In this document: positions 23,276-35,500 of the stretch, in pieces
Numbering within the stretch: position 1 is the stretch's first letter
How the letters are laid out: every line of letters begins with the position of its first letter
Notes under the pieces: model-generated
The model's input: only the letters and a program-made list of their open reading frames with translations
Databases searched by the model: none
What the model was told of the DNA's origin: nothing
Program-made: the position numbers and the translations under genes
DNA from: Costus lasius
Lineage: Eukaryota > Streptophyta > Magnoliopsida > Zingiberales > Costaceae
Reading direction: 5' to 3'
DNA length: 64,000 nucleotides
Assembly (NCBI GenBank): GCA_027563935.2
Contig: CM050446.2
Span: 124,760,499 to 124,824,498 of the forward strand

Positions 23276-23736
23276 GGGCCTGTTTTATTTTGGGGCAATA
23301 AAAAAAGAGGGAAGAGTAAAAAAAAAAGAAAGAAAAATAAGTGGAAAAAAAATAATACCCTTTTGGAGAGAAATGTTTGCTCTCTCTTTTAGAGAGAACA
23401 AAAAAGGAGAGAAAAGTGGTGCCCTTTTCTCTTCCTCTAAATCATCCCTTTCAACAAATCAAGAGAAAAAAAAATTTTCTTTCTATTTTTCTCTTCTTTT
23501 TTATTGGGGAGAAAGAAGAGAAAAATAGAAAGAAAACTTTTTTTTCTCTTAATTTGTTGAAAGGGGTGATTTGGAGGAAGAGAAAAGGGGACCACTTTTC
23601 TCTCTTTTTTTGTTCTCTCTAAAAGAGAGATAAAACATTTCTCTCCAAAAGGAGACTATTTTTCTTCCCACTTATTTTTCTTCCTTTCCTCTTTACTCTT
23701 CTCTCTTTTTTTCTTGCCCCCCAATAAAACAGGCCT
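23276..23736. mobile_element. 461-bp foldback MITE (PIF/Harbinger-like)
   Basis: A near-perfect inverted repeat with about 220-bp arms. It begins GGGCCTGTTTTATTTTGGGG and ends with the complement ccccccaataaaacaggcct, centred near 23506. The flank is TTA on the left (23273-23275) and TTG on the right, close to the TWA target duplications of PIF/Harbinger elements. The arms are purine- or pyrimidine-rich, so an open frame inside (about 23377-23622) is a by-product of composition. It lies about 430 bp upstream of the HSP90-6 start codon. Confidence 0.8.
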
Positions 23737-25327
23737 TTGCATAGATGGTATTTATGTATTATGTTATAGTTGAGTTTTTTTTAGGATATAAATAAAAATT
23801 TTAGGGACAAAGTTGAAAATTCTAGACACTAATGGAACTAGATGCAAAAATTCTAAAATAGATAGAAAACCCACGTAGCTTTTTTTCCCCTTCCTCTCAT
23901 GCGAACCCTATCTAGCAAAATCTTTGCCGGCTACTTCCCTTTTCTTCCTTTTGGCGTTGATGTTTTACCTTGGAAGGAGTTGGACTCTCTCTTTGGATTG
24001 GACTATAGCCTATGGTCCCTTCCTCCTCACAGCAAATGGTAAGAAATTCCTCTATATTCTCCTCCTTAGCTATGAAGTGTGGGATGAGATGCTTTTCATT
24101 CCATTGTATAAATCCTTTTTTTTCTTCCTTCCATTCCAGCTTCTTCGATGTTGGGTTTGTTATTTCTATTCTTTTGTTTTCCCTCCTGCTAACTTGCCCT
24201 TGAACGAACCCTAGCTAAGATTTCACATGAAAGCTAGGATTAGTTTAGGGATTTGTTCAAAGATGTTGGATTGAAGTAAATGCATTTTTATAGTAATAGT
24301 AATAATCGAATTAATAATAGAATGAACTTCTTATTGATATAATTACTTAGTTCTCAAATATATAAAAAAAGGAATTTAATTATCAAGGGAACGAGCACAT
24401 TTCCCTCATTTCTCTCTATTGTCATGCCTCCCTTCTTGGGAATCACATCGACGGGCTAACGCAGGGGCTGTCAAAGATTGGGTATATCACACTTGTATCC
24501 AGAAGTTTCAAAACCTCGTTCTTGACTAAACATGGTTTATTAAATGGATTATAATCACTTTCTCATTTTACTTGTAAAAGGACGCTTGGAGCTAACATTG
24601 GATCGACATGTAGTTGAATGGTGGTATTGGTTGATTTTTCTTAGCGGGTAATTGGGAATAAAGCTTGAGGTAGGAATCTCCTTCCTCCTTTGAAACCATG
24701 GTATTATCTATTCAGAATTTTATATTTGCTTAGTGATACCATAAAATATTTATTGTTCAATTCATTGTTTTACATTCTTAATCTTCCTGGTACTCTTTGC
24801 ATAAGTTCTTCGGCATGTAATGATTTATATTTACAATATAATTAATAAAGTATGAGTATGTGTTAAGCTTATGAATTGTGGTAATTGATGTTTGGGTACT
24901 TATGCACATCTTACATGTTTTGTTAATCTTTATATGATGTTAAAATAAACTTAGATATTATATTTCGATATGTCATGGCTTGTTGATCTAATGGATTGGT
25001 TGGGTTGGAACTAGTGGACCATAGTTGTGCTATAGTTGCTAACTTGCCATAGCGGACTATAGCTATGCCGGATTAGGGCTTATCGCTAGATTGCCTTTGG
25101 GTAACGTCAGGAATGTCAGGTGATGGATGCAACACCACTGGGCCGTCTTCAGACAGTTGTTCCACTGTATGAGTTAACAGTGAAAACATTGTACTTAGAG
25201 TGCGGCTCATAATAAGTGATTGTGGTCTTAGCTCAGTGATTTCATGACTTATTTATGAATTCATTTCATTGTTGTTGTATATGATGATATATTGTGTTCC
25301 ATATATCTTAGATAGAAAGGATATTTA

Positions 25328-25487
25328 GGACCTGTTTGGCCCCGCCATAGGATGGGTTAGCACGAAAGTCGAGAGCAATAAAAGCTAAAGTTTGAGAAGC
25401 TGCATTTTCTAGCTTCTCTAGCTTTTAAGCTGATTATCGCCTCAAAAGTCGAGCTACAGCTGGATGGTAGCGGGGCTAAACAGACCC
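25328..25487. mobile_element. 160-bp PIF/Harbinger-like MITE inside the LTR
   Basis: Starts GGACCTGTTTGGCCCCGC and ends GCGGGGCTAAACAGACCC, an imperfect terminal inverted repeat. It is flanked by TTA on both sides (25325-25327, 25488-25490). The 3' LTR of the same retrotransposon reads gatatttaatatgtt at about 33138-33152, i.e. the empty site with one TTA. Confidence 0.88.
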
Positions 25488-25502
25488 TTAATATGTTCTA
25501 AC

Positions 25503-26864
25503 TGAAAAGGAATTAACACACAAGAGGGGGTTGAATTGTGTGTTAAGCAATTTTTTATAACTTTATGATTTTTTTTCAATCTAGAAAAAAGAAAATGAAA
25601 ATAATTACAATAATTAAGATAAAGCTATATTATAAAGAAGAAGTACACTTATAAGATTTAGCTAACAACTAGTGTCACTAATTTATAAGCATAAAATTAA
25701 AAACAACACAAATAAGCAATGCAAACAAGTGATTTATGGTGGTTCAGCCTCAATACCTACATCCACTACCTAGGCTCCTTGCTTAGGATTTTAAACACTC
25801 CACTAGTTTTATTTTCTTCTTTAATTAAGGTTTACACTAAGTGGTTTCACCCTTCTCCCAAAGGAACTACTTCTCTAAACCTTAAATTCAAGAAGTAAAA
25901 TAAACTAACTAACTATGAGGTCTCTTCCAAGAGCACCTCCAATACTTATTAAAATATAATAAATTCAATGCAAGAACTAAAACACAAATCAAGAGGGGAA
26001 AGAAATACTCATTCAAAGTCAAGACTCCTCTTGACGAATTTCTCCTAAAGTACTTGAACTCCTCTTTTGAAAAAGCTCTTTTGAATGATGAGGGATTCAA
26101 AAAGATTTCTAGACTTCAAAATCTTCAAGAGAGTTTATTATTGAGATTTCAAGAGAAAAGAAAGCTCTTTAGGGCACAAATGGTTTAGAATATCATCTAA
26201 AAAGATTCTAGAACTTTTGAGAATATTTTTATATGATTTTTTGAGGTTACAAATGGCTAGATTTGAAGAAATAGCCATTGGAGGTCAAAAAAGTTTGATT
26301 TGAGCCTATTTGAGCTAGTTCAGCCTAGTTCGGACTGCATATTTAATTCAAATTGATCTAGCTCGTTTGAGCTCATTTGAAGTTCGAATTGAGTGTCGTT
26401 TGAATCGTTGGAAAGCTTACAAAGTCTACTTTCTAAATATACTAGTTTCATAAAATTTTAGCAAGGAAAAAAAAAAATTGGTTTTGGGGTTAAATACTAC
26501 AGAAAGGTCAAAAATATAAAAGCTTTAGTTCAATAATATGGGTAAATTGTGGGAAATAAGATGATCAAGGGTGTATTCAAGAAATTTTGGTAGAAAGAGC
26601 TATCAAATAAGAAGTAATTTAAGCATTTTACATTTATCTAAGGAATTCAAAAATAAAACTATGAGACATAAGTCTTGATCACCATAAGAGTTCAATCTCC
26701 TTCTTAATGTGGATGAAAGTTGAAATGAATTTGAGCTTGAACTTCATAAATCATCCGCTATCTTTAACCTAAATAAGATACTCAAAAGATAATGTTAGTA
26801 AAGTGGTTTGTTATTATCAAAACATATTGGAATAGATTAAAGACCAAGATAATAAAACATTGAG
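25503..26864. mobile_element. 1362-bp insertion in the LTR, class unclear
   Basis: Absent from the matching place in the 3' LTR (near 33152). Flanked by CTAAC (25498-25502 and 26865-26869). It begins TGAAAAGGAATTAACACAC, followed by an AGAGGGGGTTGAATTGTGTG segment of a kind often seen in plant LTRs, and ends near ATAAAACATTGAG. It has no coding frame and could be a solo LTR or a non-autonomous element. Confidence 0.6.
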
Positions 26865-27546
26865 CTAACAGTGACCTTGTTAATGTATACATCATATTCC
26901 TTGAATTACTACTTAGCATTTGTGTTAAATCCTATTGTCTACTCCTCCAGATTTGGGTCTTGGGTTTGAGATAGATAGAGCCAGATAGATAGCAATATAA
27001 GTCTTCTTAGAAGAGAGGAGATTTTTTGTATCTTTTTTTTGTAAGCAAACTTTTGCATGAAGTGTTCAAACTATGTAACACCCGGATGGAAGGGTGAATG
27101 AACTTATTATTATGTTTAGTGATGGATGTGTTTTGAAGATCATTTTCTTTGATAAAGTAAATTTTGTGTTACTATATGTCTCTTGATCACCTTATTATGA
27201 CCCAACCTATTAAATAGTTATGTATTTGAGATTTGTGAAATTGATTGATTAGGTGTTGAATTATTTGGTGATTGAATTATTATGTAAAATTATCCAAATG
27301 GTTGTTTAGATTATCAATAGGTAAATTGTTATGCTGCATGTGGTTGCCGGCCAGCGATCACTTGTGGGGTGTGATAATTTATTTGGTATTAGAGCCTAGG
27401 TTTTTATGAACCTTGAGTAAGTGTGTGAATCTTAAGTTAAGAGAAACACTAGGACTAAGTACTTAGGAATCTAGGATTTTATGACTCATACTAATTACAT
27501 GGTTGATTTATACTGTTTATATAACTTGTGCATGTTGAATTGCATA

Positions 27547-28420
27547 ATGTCTCCAAAGACAAGAGATGAACACCCTCTAAGGGCAAGAGGTGGACGCCCT
27601 CCTAGAGTTGCTCAAAGAAATCCAGATAATGCTGAGATTCAAGATAGACCTCTAATGGAAACTTTGGATGAACTTCCTAATAGTTGGGCTAGGATTCCAA
27701 GAAGGCCCCGTCAGAATCTTGGTGAGCAAGTAAATGAAAGTGAAAAGACGGTTGAAGCTTCGGTACCCAAGTTTGAGAAAGCTATCTTGCAATTCAAAAC
27801 TTTTGACTCAATTCATTAAGATAGAGAAGGATCAATTTGGTCAATTCAAGGGCATGTTAATCCTTGGGAAGCTCGTAACTAGTTAATGAGTGTAGAGAAG
27901 ATCTTGGATGATCTAGAGTGCCCAGAAGAAGATAGAATGACTCTTGTTAAACATTTCTTGGTGGATCAAGCTAAGAGCTGATGGAATCCCAAAAGATTTC
28001 CTTATTCCTTAAGGTCAAAGGTCAAGGGCTAGCTCTTGGGAGGCTTTCAAAGAGGCCTTTCTCGATAAATATTTTTCAAAAACTTATCAAGCCAGTCTAA
28101 GAAGAAACTTTTTAGAGATTTCAGAGAGAGGAAGGCTAGTATTAGAGTATACGGATAAACTTAACAAGTTGGCTGATTTATTTCATGACTTGGTGAAGAT
28201 TGAACCTCAAAAGGCACGCCATTTTATTGAAAGGATCGACTTTGCACTTCAAGATAAAGTTTTAGCATTGTTCATAAAGGATTATTGATCTATAATTGAG
28301 TCTACTCTTAGGATTGAAGCAGCTCACTCTAGAATGTCTCAAGTGAAGCAAAGGACTAAAGGACATGAGCAATTAGGGCAAGGGAGGTATAGATCCACAC
28401 AGCCAACATAAGTTGGCAGT
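27547..28420 (+). pseudogene. gag of the long gypsy element, decayed
   Basis: Starts at ATG 27547 (MSPKTRDEHPLRARGGRPPR) and is open to 27819. Scattered frames then continue the gag pattern: PWEAR..LMSVEKILDDLECPEED, VKHFLVDQAK, then a region on cell-like FFKNL and a basic Ser/Gln tail near 28330-28420. Several stops and frameshifts interrupt it. The role of the intact protein is particle assembly. Confidence 0.7.
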
Positions 28421-29219
28421 TCAGTTGCTTTCGAAACTTCTAGCAAGAGGCAAAAACCTATGGGAAGAGGTATGCCTAGAGCCCCTTCGGGTCAAATTCT
28501 ACTATGGTGGGTGTATCTAAGGCTTGTTAAGTATGGTGAGGAAGGACACTTGGCACGTACGTGCCCCAACACGAAGTGTAGTGTCATTCATGCAAGCAAT
28601 TAGGATACTTTTAGAGGAGCTGCCTACAAAGGGGGATGTTATCATAGCCAGTCATACCCTAGAGTTACCAGCTTGCTACTTATCAGAGTGCACAGTCCCA
28701 ACCAGTTACTCAATCGATCCAATTTCAAAGTGTCCAGCCTCATATTCCAGCCATTGCTAAAAGATTCTAGCCTTGACACAGCTTGATGCTCAATAAGCTT
28801 CAGGTTCTATTCTTCGAGGAATAATTTTAGTCTTTGATTTTTCTACATGCTTATTGATAGATACTGGTAGTACAAATTTCTTTTATCTCATCTGATTTTA
28901 TAGTTTGATTGTGTATACCCAAGCTAAGGGTACGCTACAATCCAACTTTGAGTTAAAGCAATGCGCATTAGTATTTTGGGATAGGGTGGTTAGTGCAAAT
29001 TTGATGGTAAAATTTTGATATCATCCTAAGTATGGATTGACTCTCTGCTAATCATGCCCTAGTGGATTGCAACAAGCATGTGGTGCACTTCAAGCCACCT
29101 GGTCTGCTTGTATGGGTCTTCATTCAGGTATCTAAATGATTAGCCCTGATACTTTCTATTGTACAAGCTAAGCGATTATTAAAAGATTATTGTGAAGGCT
29201 TTTGGTTGTCTTTTATCTG

Positions 29220-31900
29220 GGTGCAAGATAAATTGGAGGTGCCTATTCAGAAAGTCCATGTGGTTAGGGAATACAATGATGTGTTCCTAGATGAGTTACT
29301 TGGGTCACCCTTGCCCCGTCAGATTGAATTTGCCCCCATCAGATTGAATTTGCCATTGAGCTTCAGCTAGGGACTACTCCAATTCTAAGGCACCATACCG
29401 TATGACACCAAGATAGTTGAAGGAACTCAAGGATCAATTGCAGCTGTTATTGAATAAGGGCTTCATACACCCTAGTATTTCACCTCGGGGAGCTTCTATC
29501 TTCTTTGTGAAGAAAAAAGATGGATCCTACAGATTGTGCATAAACTATAGGCAATTGAATGCAGTCACCATAAAGAACTGATATCCTTTACCCTGCATTA
29601 ATGATTTTTTTTACCAGTTGAGAGGTACTTGTGTTTATTCAAAAATTGATTTGAGGTCAGGGTATCACCAGTTGAGAATTAAGGTTGAAGACGTACTGAA
29701 TATTACTTTTATAACTCAGTGTGGGCATTATAAGTTTTTGGTAATGCCATTTGGGCTAACTAATACTCTAGCTGCATTTATGGATTTGATAAATTAGGTC
29801 TTTATTGATTGATTAGACAAATTTATAGTTGTATCCATTGATTATATATTAATATACTCTCGTATTGATGCAGAACACAAAAGAACACTTAAGAATTGTA
29901 CTCGGAACCCTTAGAAGAGAGAAGTTGTATGCAAAGTTTAGCATATGTGCTTTCTAGTTATAGGAGGTAGCCTTCTTGGGGCATATTATTTCAAATGACG
30001 AGATAGCCATGGATCCCCTGAAAGTCAATGCGATCCTTGATTGAGAGAGACCTAAATTAGTGCAAGAAATATGAAGCTTTTTGGGTTTAGATAGCTACTA
30101 CAAGAGGTTTATAGAGGGATTCTCTAAGATAGCTGCTTTGTTGACTTATTTAACAAGAAAGGGAAAAAATTTCACTGGGATGACCTATTTGAATGCAGTT
30201 TTTAGGAGCTTAAGCAGAGATTGGTGATGACACCAGTGTTGTGATTCTTATTGAAGAGGATGATTACACTCTTTATACATATGCTTCACTTCAAGAGTTA
30301 GGTGTAGTTCTAATGCAGAACAAAAAAGTGATTGCTTATACTCACGCTAGCTTAAGGGGCATGAGAAGAATTATCCAGTTCATGATTTGGAGCTAGCTAC
30401 AATAATTTTTCTCTTAAAAATTTGGAGGCAGTATTTGTATGGGATTACCTTTGAAATCTTCTCGGATCATAAAAGCTTGAAGTATCTCTGTACTCAAAAG
30501 GAACTGAATATGAGGCAGAGGAGGTGGATGGAATATTTAAAAGACTATGACTGTGCAAATAATTATCATCCAGAAATGGCTAATGTGGTGGCAGATACAC
30601 TTAGTAGGAAATCAGTTGGCATAATTGCATAGTTAAGAGTAACACCTACAAAATTAGCTCAAAAGATTACAGATATGAGATTAGAGGTGGAGAATGAAAT
30701 TGAGAAGGGGTACATGGCGATATTGATAGCAGGCTCTGCCCTTATTCATAAGGTAAGGAAAAGTCAGCTGAAGAACAAGAAATTTCAGACGTGGGTGCTT
30801 AGGGTAAAGGAGGGGAAATGACCAGGTTTCTCTATTAACTCTGTAGGTATTTGGAGATTTAGAGATAGACTATGTGTCCCAAGATCTAATCCGGTGAAGC
30901 AAGAACTTTTAAATGAAGCACATAGTTCTAAATTTGTCATTTACCCTCGAACTAGAAGGATGTCCTAAGACCTCAGGAAGTCATATTGGTGGTACGAAAG
31001 GAAGAGAGATGTTGCCGCCTTTGTCGCCCGTTATTTAGTGTGCCAATAGGTAAAAGTAGAACATTTGAGGCCAGTATGGAAATTATATAGTATTCCAATT
31101 TCTGAGTGGAAATGGGAATATATTACTATGGATTTTGTATCAAGACTTCCACGGTCTCCGGGCATGATTTAATTTAGGTAATTATAGACAGATTGACAAA
31201 AATAGCTCATTTTCAACCTGTGAAAACGGGAGACCCCTTGGATAAACTAGCATATCTCTATTGTAAATATATTATTAGATTGTATAGGATTCCTATTAGT
31301 ATCATTTCTGATTAGGACCCTAGGTTTACATCAAGGTTTTGGGGTGGTCTTCAGAAGGCACTTGGTACTCAATTATATTTTAGTACAGCTTTTCACCTAC
31401 AGACTAACGTTCAATCAGAAAGAACGATTCAGACTTTGAAGGATCTGCTTAGAATGTGTGTTCTAGATTTTGGTGATAGTTGGGAGACACACTTGCACTT
31501 GATAGAATTTGCTTACAACAACAGTTATTACTCTGCAATCCAAATGGCTCCTTTTGAGGTTTTATATGGTAGAAAGTGCAAATCACCAATATTGTGGGAT
31601 GAACCTGATGAGAAGTATATTTTGGGACCCAGTTCATGCAGAAAGATGCAGAGTTGGTATAGAAAATCAAACAAAGGTTGCTCACTACTCAGAGTAGGGA
31701 AAAGAGTTATGTAGATCAGAGGAGGAGAGAGTTAGAATTTGCAATTGGTGAGTATGTATTTTTAAAAGTCTATCCAATGAAGGGTATTATGAGATTTGGA
31801 ATCAAAGGAGAATCGTCCGAATAATAAAGCTACTTGGGAGCGAGAGGAGGATATTCGAACTCAATACCCCCATTTGTTTGAATATGGCAAGTGAATTTGG
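29220..31900 (+). pseudogene. pol of the long gypsy element, decayed
   Basis: RT pieces run from [20 protein letters not shown] (about 29480) through [12 protein letters not shown] and [10 protein letters not shown] to SIDYILIYS (about 29840), where the second catalytic Asp is Tyr. RNase H remains at about 30387-30632 ([18 protein letters not shown]). Integrase pieces include the TKIAHF-type and FHLQT regions and FAYNNSYYSAIQMAPFE (about 31510). The chromodomain end (KATWEREEDIRTQYPHLFE) is at about 31825-31885, brought next to the integrase tail by a deletion of a few hundred bases. A 21-bp word is tandemly duplicated at about 29315-29355. Confidence 0.85.
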
Positions 31901-31928
31901 AGGACCTAATTTCTCAAGGAGGGGAGGA

Positions 31929-33655
31929 TGTTACAGTTGAGTTCTCTTTAAGGGTATGAATGAAAATTTTATAGACCAAGTTGTAAATTCTAGAAACTAA
32001 TGGATCTAGATGCAAAAATTCCAAAATAAATAGAAAGCCCACATACTCTTTTCCCTTTCCTCTCATGCAAACCCTAGCTGGCAAAATCCTTCATCAGCTG
32101 CTTTCTTTTTCTTCCTTTCGATATTGATGCTTTACCTTGGAAGGAGTTGGACTCTCCCTTTGGCTTAGACTGTAGCCTAAGTTCCCTTTCTCCTCACAAC
32201 AATGGTAAGAAATTCCCTTATATTCTCCTCCTTAGCTGTGAAGTGTAGGATGAGATTCTTTCCATTCCATTGTATAAATCTTTTTTTTTTCTCTTTTCTT
32301 CCTTCCGTTCTAGCTTCTTCAATGTTGGGTTTGTTATTTCTCTTCTTTGGTTTTATTAAATGGATTGTAATCACTTTCTCATTTTAATAAAGGGACACTT
32401 GGAGGTAACATTGAATCGACATGTAGTTGAATGATGGTTTTGGTTGATTTTTCTTAGCGGGTAATTGGGAGTAAAACTTGAGGTAGGAATCTCCTTCCTC
32501 CTTTGAAACCCATGGTATTATCTATTCATAATTTTATTTTTACTTAGTGATACCATGAAATCTTTATTGTTCAATTCATTGTTTTACATTATTAATCTTC
32601 TTGGTACTCTTTGCATAAGTTCTTTGGCATGCAAATGATTTATATTTACAATATAATTAGTAAAGTAGGAGTATGTGTTAAGCTTATGAATTGTGGTAAT
32701 TGATGTTTGGGTACTTATGCACATCTTATATGTTTTGTTAATCTTTATATGATGTTAAAATAGACTTAGATATTATATTTTGATATATCATGGCTTGTTG
32801 ATCTAATGGACTAGTCAAGTTGGGACTAGTGGACCACGGTTGTGTTGTAGTTGTTGATTTGTTATAGCAAACTATAGCTGTGCTGGCTTAGGGCTTATCG
32901 CTGGGTTGCCTTTGGGTAACGTCTGGGATGCCAGGTGTTGGATGCAACACCACTCGGCTGTCTTCGAGCAATCGTTCCATTGTATGAGCTAACAATGGAA
33001 ACACATTACTTAGAGTGCAGCTTGTAGTGAGTGTTTGTGGTCTTAACTCGGTGATTTCATGACATATTTATAGATTCATTTTATTATTTCTTTATATAAT
33101 GATATATGGTATTCCATGTAGTTTGGATAGAAAAGATATTTAATATGTTTTGACCTTATTGATACATGCATCATATTCCTTGAATTCCTATTTAACATTT
33201 GTGCTAACTTCTATTGTGTTCTCCTCCACATTCAGGTCTTGGGTTTGAGATAGATAGAGCCAGATAGATAGCCATAGAAGTCTTCTTGGAAGAGAAGAGA
33301 TTTTTGGTATTTTTTTATAAGCAAACTTTTGCATAAAGTGTTCAAATTATGTAACACCCGGATGGAAGGGTGAATGAACTTGTTATTATGTTTAGTGATG
33401 GATGTGTTTTGAAAATGATTTTGCTTTGTTGATCAAGCAAATTTTGTGTTATATATGTCTCTTGATCATCTTATTGTGACCCAACCTATTGGATAGTTAT
33501 ATATTTGAGATTTGTGGAATTGATTGATTACCTGTTGAATTATTTAGTGATTGAATTGTAATGCAAAATTAACCAAATGGTTGTTTAGATTGTTAACAAA
33601 TAAATTATTATACCGCATGTGGTTGTCGACCGGCGATCACTTGTGAGACGTGACA
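31929..33655 (+). repeat. 3' LTR of the long gypsy element
   Basis: 1727 bp, TGTTACAG...GTGACA. It matches the 5' LTR over its length except for an internal deletion of about 350 bp at roughly 32350, with ggttt at the joint. Confidence 0.85.
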
Positions 33656-35500
33656 ATATCAACGACTAACTACTTTGTTTGTTTCTCATTGTAGATTAGC
33701 TAGAATTGTTGCTAATATTATCTTCATATTATGGATCTTGTTGAGAGGGAAACTATCATCTTTAATTTGTATTCTTCTACATTAAAAAATGATGGTCGAA
33801 ATTGATTTTATTCGTAGGTCTCGATGAATAAATCTAATTAGATAAAATGATTGTGTCCATTCGAGCCTCTAAAAATCAATATGGTAGATCCAAGAATAAA
33901 AAATATAAGAGTAAAATTATATTTATATATTTTCTTATTCGAGCAGTATCACTCACGTGAGATTTGTCTCTTAAGTATATGATTGTGTCAAAATTAATAT
34001 TAGTCAGTTGATTAATTATAATTAGCCATTTTAATGTTAGTATTTAAAGCTCACATTTGGGCCAAGGCGGATTAAACGTTAGCTTAGCTATTAATTCTTT
34101 TCAGCTTTCTAGGTTGGGTCCAGAATTAACTTTGAATGTTGGGTGAACCCTTTAAATAGACTCAAAAACCCGACCGTCAACCAAGCAAGCATAATAATTT
34201 TTCTCTCTATTTTGGTTCTTAGTTTTTTTTTCTCTCTATTTTTCATTACACGAGAAGAGTCTTGTTGTATTCTTGAGTATTTAGTTTAAAATTAACTTGC
34301 AGAAAACTTAAATTTTTTAAGGCAAATTTTAACATGCCTTCAGATTTTATATTTCTAACCTTCTTTATATTTATAAAATTTACATACTTTTTAAAAATAA
34401 AATTACATATATTACCTCATGACAATATAAATATATAGAGCCTGTTTGACCTTGCCTCGACTCACAAGTTGAGGCAAAAAAAATAACTTGAAGCTGCGGA
34501 AGCTCCATATTATACCTCGACTTCTATGTCGAGGTGGCCTAATAGGCCTATAGTAGCTTAATTTTATCATAGTAAACTTCTGTGTTTTTTTATTTATATT
34601 ATTTTACGCTCATCAAATTAATAAATATTTTTTTATTAGGCAAGTGATGATATCATATATTAGATAATGGCTAAATTTGAGTTTGACATAGGTTGCCTTT
34701 CGTGAGACTGGTTTAAGCCTATCTTAGAGTTATGTCTTCTTTTTTTTCAAATGATCGTTTGAGAGATTCCAAGTGCCTCTCTCTTAAGCTCAAATTGGTT
34801 AAGATATTTAAACACAGGAAGTAGGAACTAGTAAAGTAAAGCTAATGAATAACAAGGTCGAGGAGCAGATCTTTCATAAAGTGAAGGTGATTGCACTATA
34901 AAATTACGCATATTTTACTATACCATTATCTGTAATGAATGCGAATAATAATTTTATTACATCGATGGCTATTGCTAGTGACTTCTATGGTTGTGTTACG
35001 TGCATCACCTTCAATTGAGAAATATTAGCTTCCATTAATTTATGCTAGTTAGGCTGTTAGCTTTACTTTAACACACAAATAATTTGCATGGAGATTCAAC
35101 CAGTATGATTAGTCACTCGAGTGATTCTACAATGTCTATTTTGACTTGCCAAAGATGAGTCAATTTTATGTGGGTCAGAGTGAGATGACGATATTGATTA
35201 GATTCAACGCAGCGCACAATCCCAAAGATAAATCTGCAGATCATTGATGAGAACGCAACAAATGAGGTGCTTCACAATTGCCCTGTGCAAAACGTTGCAA
35301 ATATTCTAACCAAATCTACCCTTCCTTTCAAACCTAAAACGAACTCTTATCTACAACCTACTTGTTTTTTCTCCCAAGTGCAAGTGTCCAAGGTATGAAC
35401 AGAAGAATAAAAGACAAATGCAATCACACGAATGCTAGGAAAAGGTCCTCCCCGATCATAGAAATATCAACGACAACAAAAAAAATGGCGGCGGCTCGAT
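33656..35500. other. intergenic DNA downstream of the receptor kinase
   Basis: AT-rich with no gene. It contains a 110-bp MITE-like element (34439-34548). The right end is the expected 3' UTR of the minus-strand kinase gene. Confidence 0.45.
34439..34548. mobile_element. 110-bp MITE-like inverted repeat
   Basis: AGCCTGTTTGACCTTGCC at the left and GGTGGCCTAATAGGCC at the right are imperfect inverted ends, and ctcgac/gtcgag blocks inside also pair. TATAG flanks both sides (34434-34438, 34549-34553). The terminus resembles the other GGNCTGTTTG elements in the window. Confidence 0.5.

Larger units (their letters stand above)
23762..27376 (+). repeat. 5' LTR of the long gypsy element, carrying two insertions
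   Basis: Aligns with 31929-33655 once a 160-bp MITE (25328-25487) and a 1362-bp insertion (25503-26864) are removed. The 3' boundary is set by the primer-binding site starting at 27384 and is uncertain by a few bases. Confidence 0.85.
23762..33655 (+). mobile_element. old long-LTR Ty3/gypsy element (Tekay/Del-like)
   Basis: LTRs begin TGTTATAG (23762) and TGTTACAG (31929). The 5' LTR ends near 27376 and the 3' LTR at about 33655. A tRNA-iMet primer site with one mismatch (TGGTATTAGAGC) lies at 27384-27395. A purine tract (caaggaggggagga) precedes the 3' LTR. Candidate target duplication is TATTA (23757-23761) against TATCA (33657-33661). The 5' LTR is swollen to 3.6 kb by two later insertions; the 3' LTR (1727 bp) has lost about 350 bp that the 5' LTR keeps at roughly 24180-24530. 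The internal genes are full of stops and frameshifts, so this is the oldest large element in the window. Confidence 0.88.

Noticed and set aside
23377..23622. 81-codon plus-strand frame
   Set aside because: It lies inside the foldback MITE and is made of Lys/Phe/Ser runs from the purine and pyrimidine arms.
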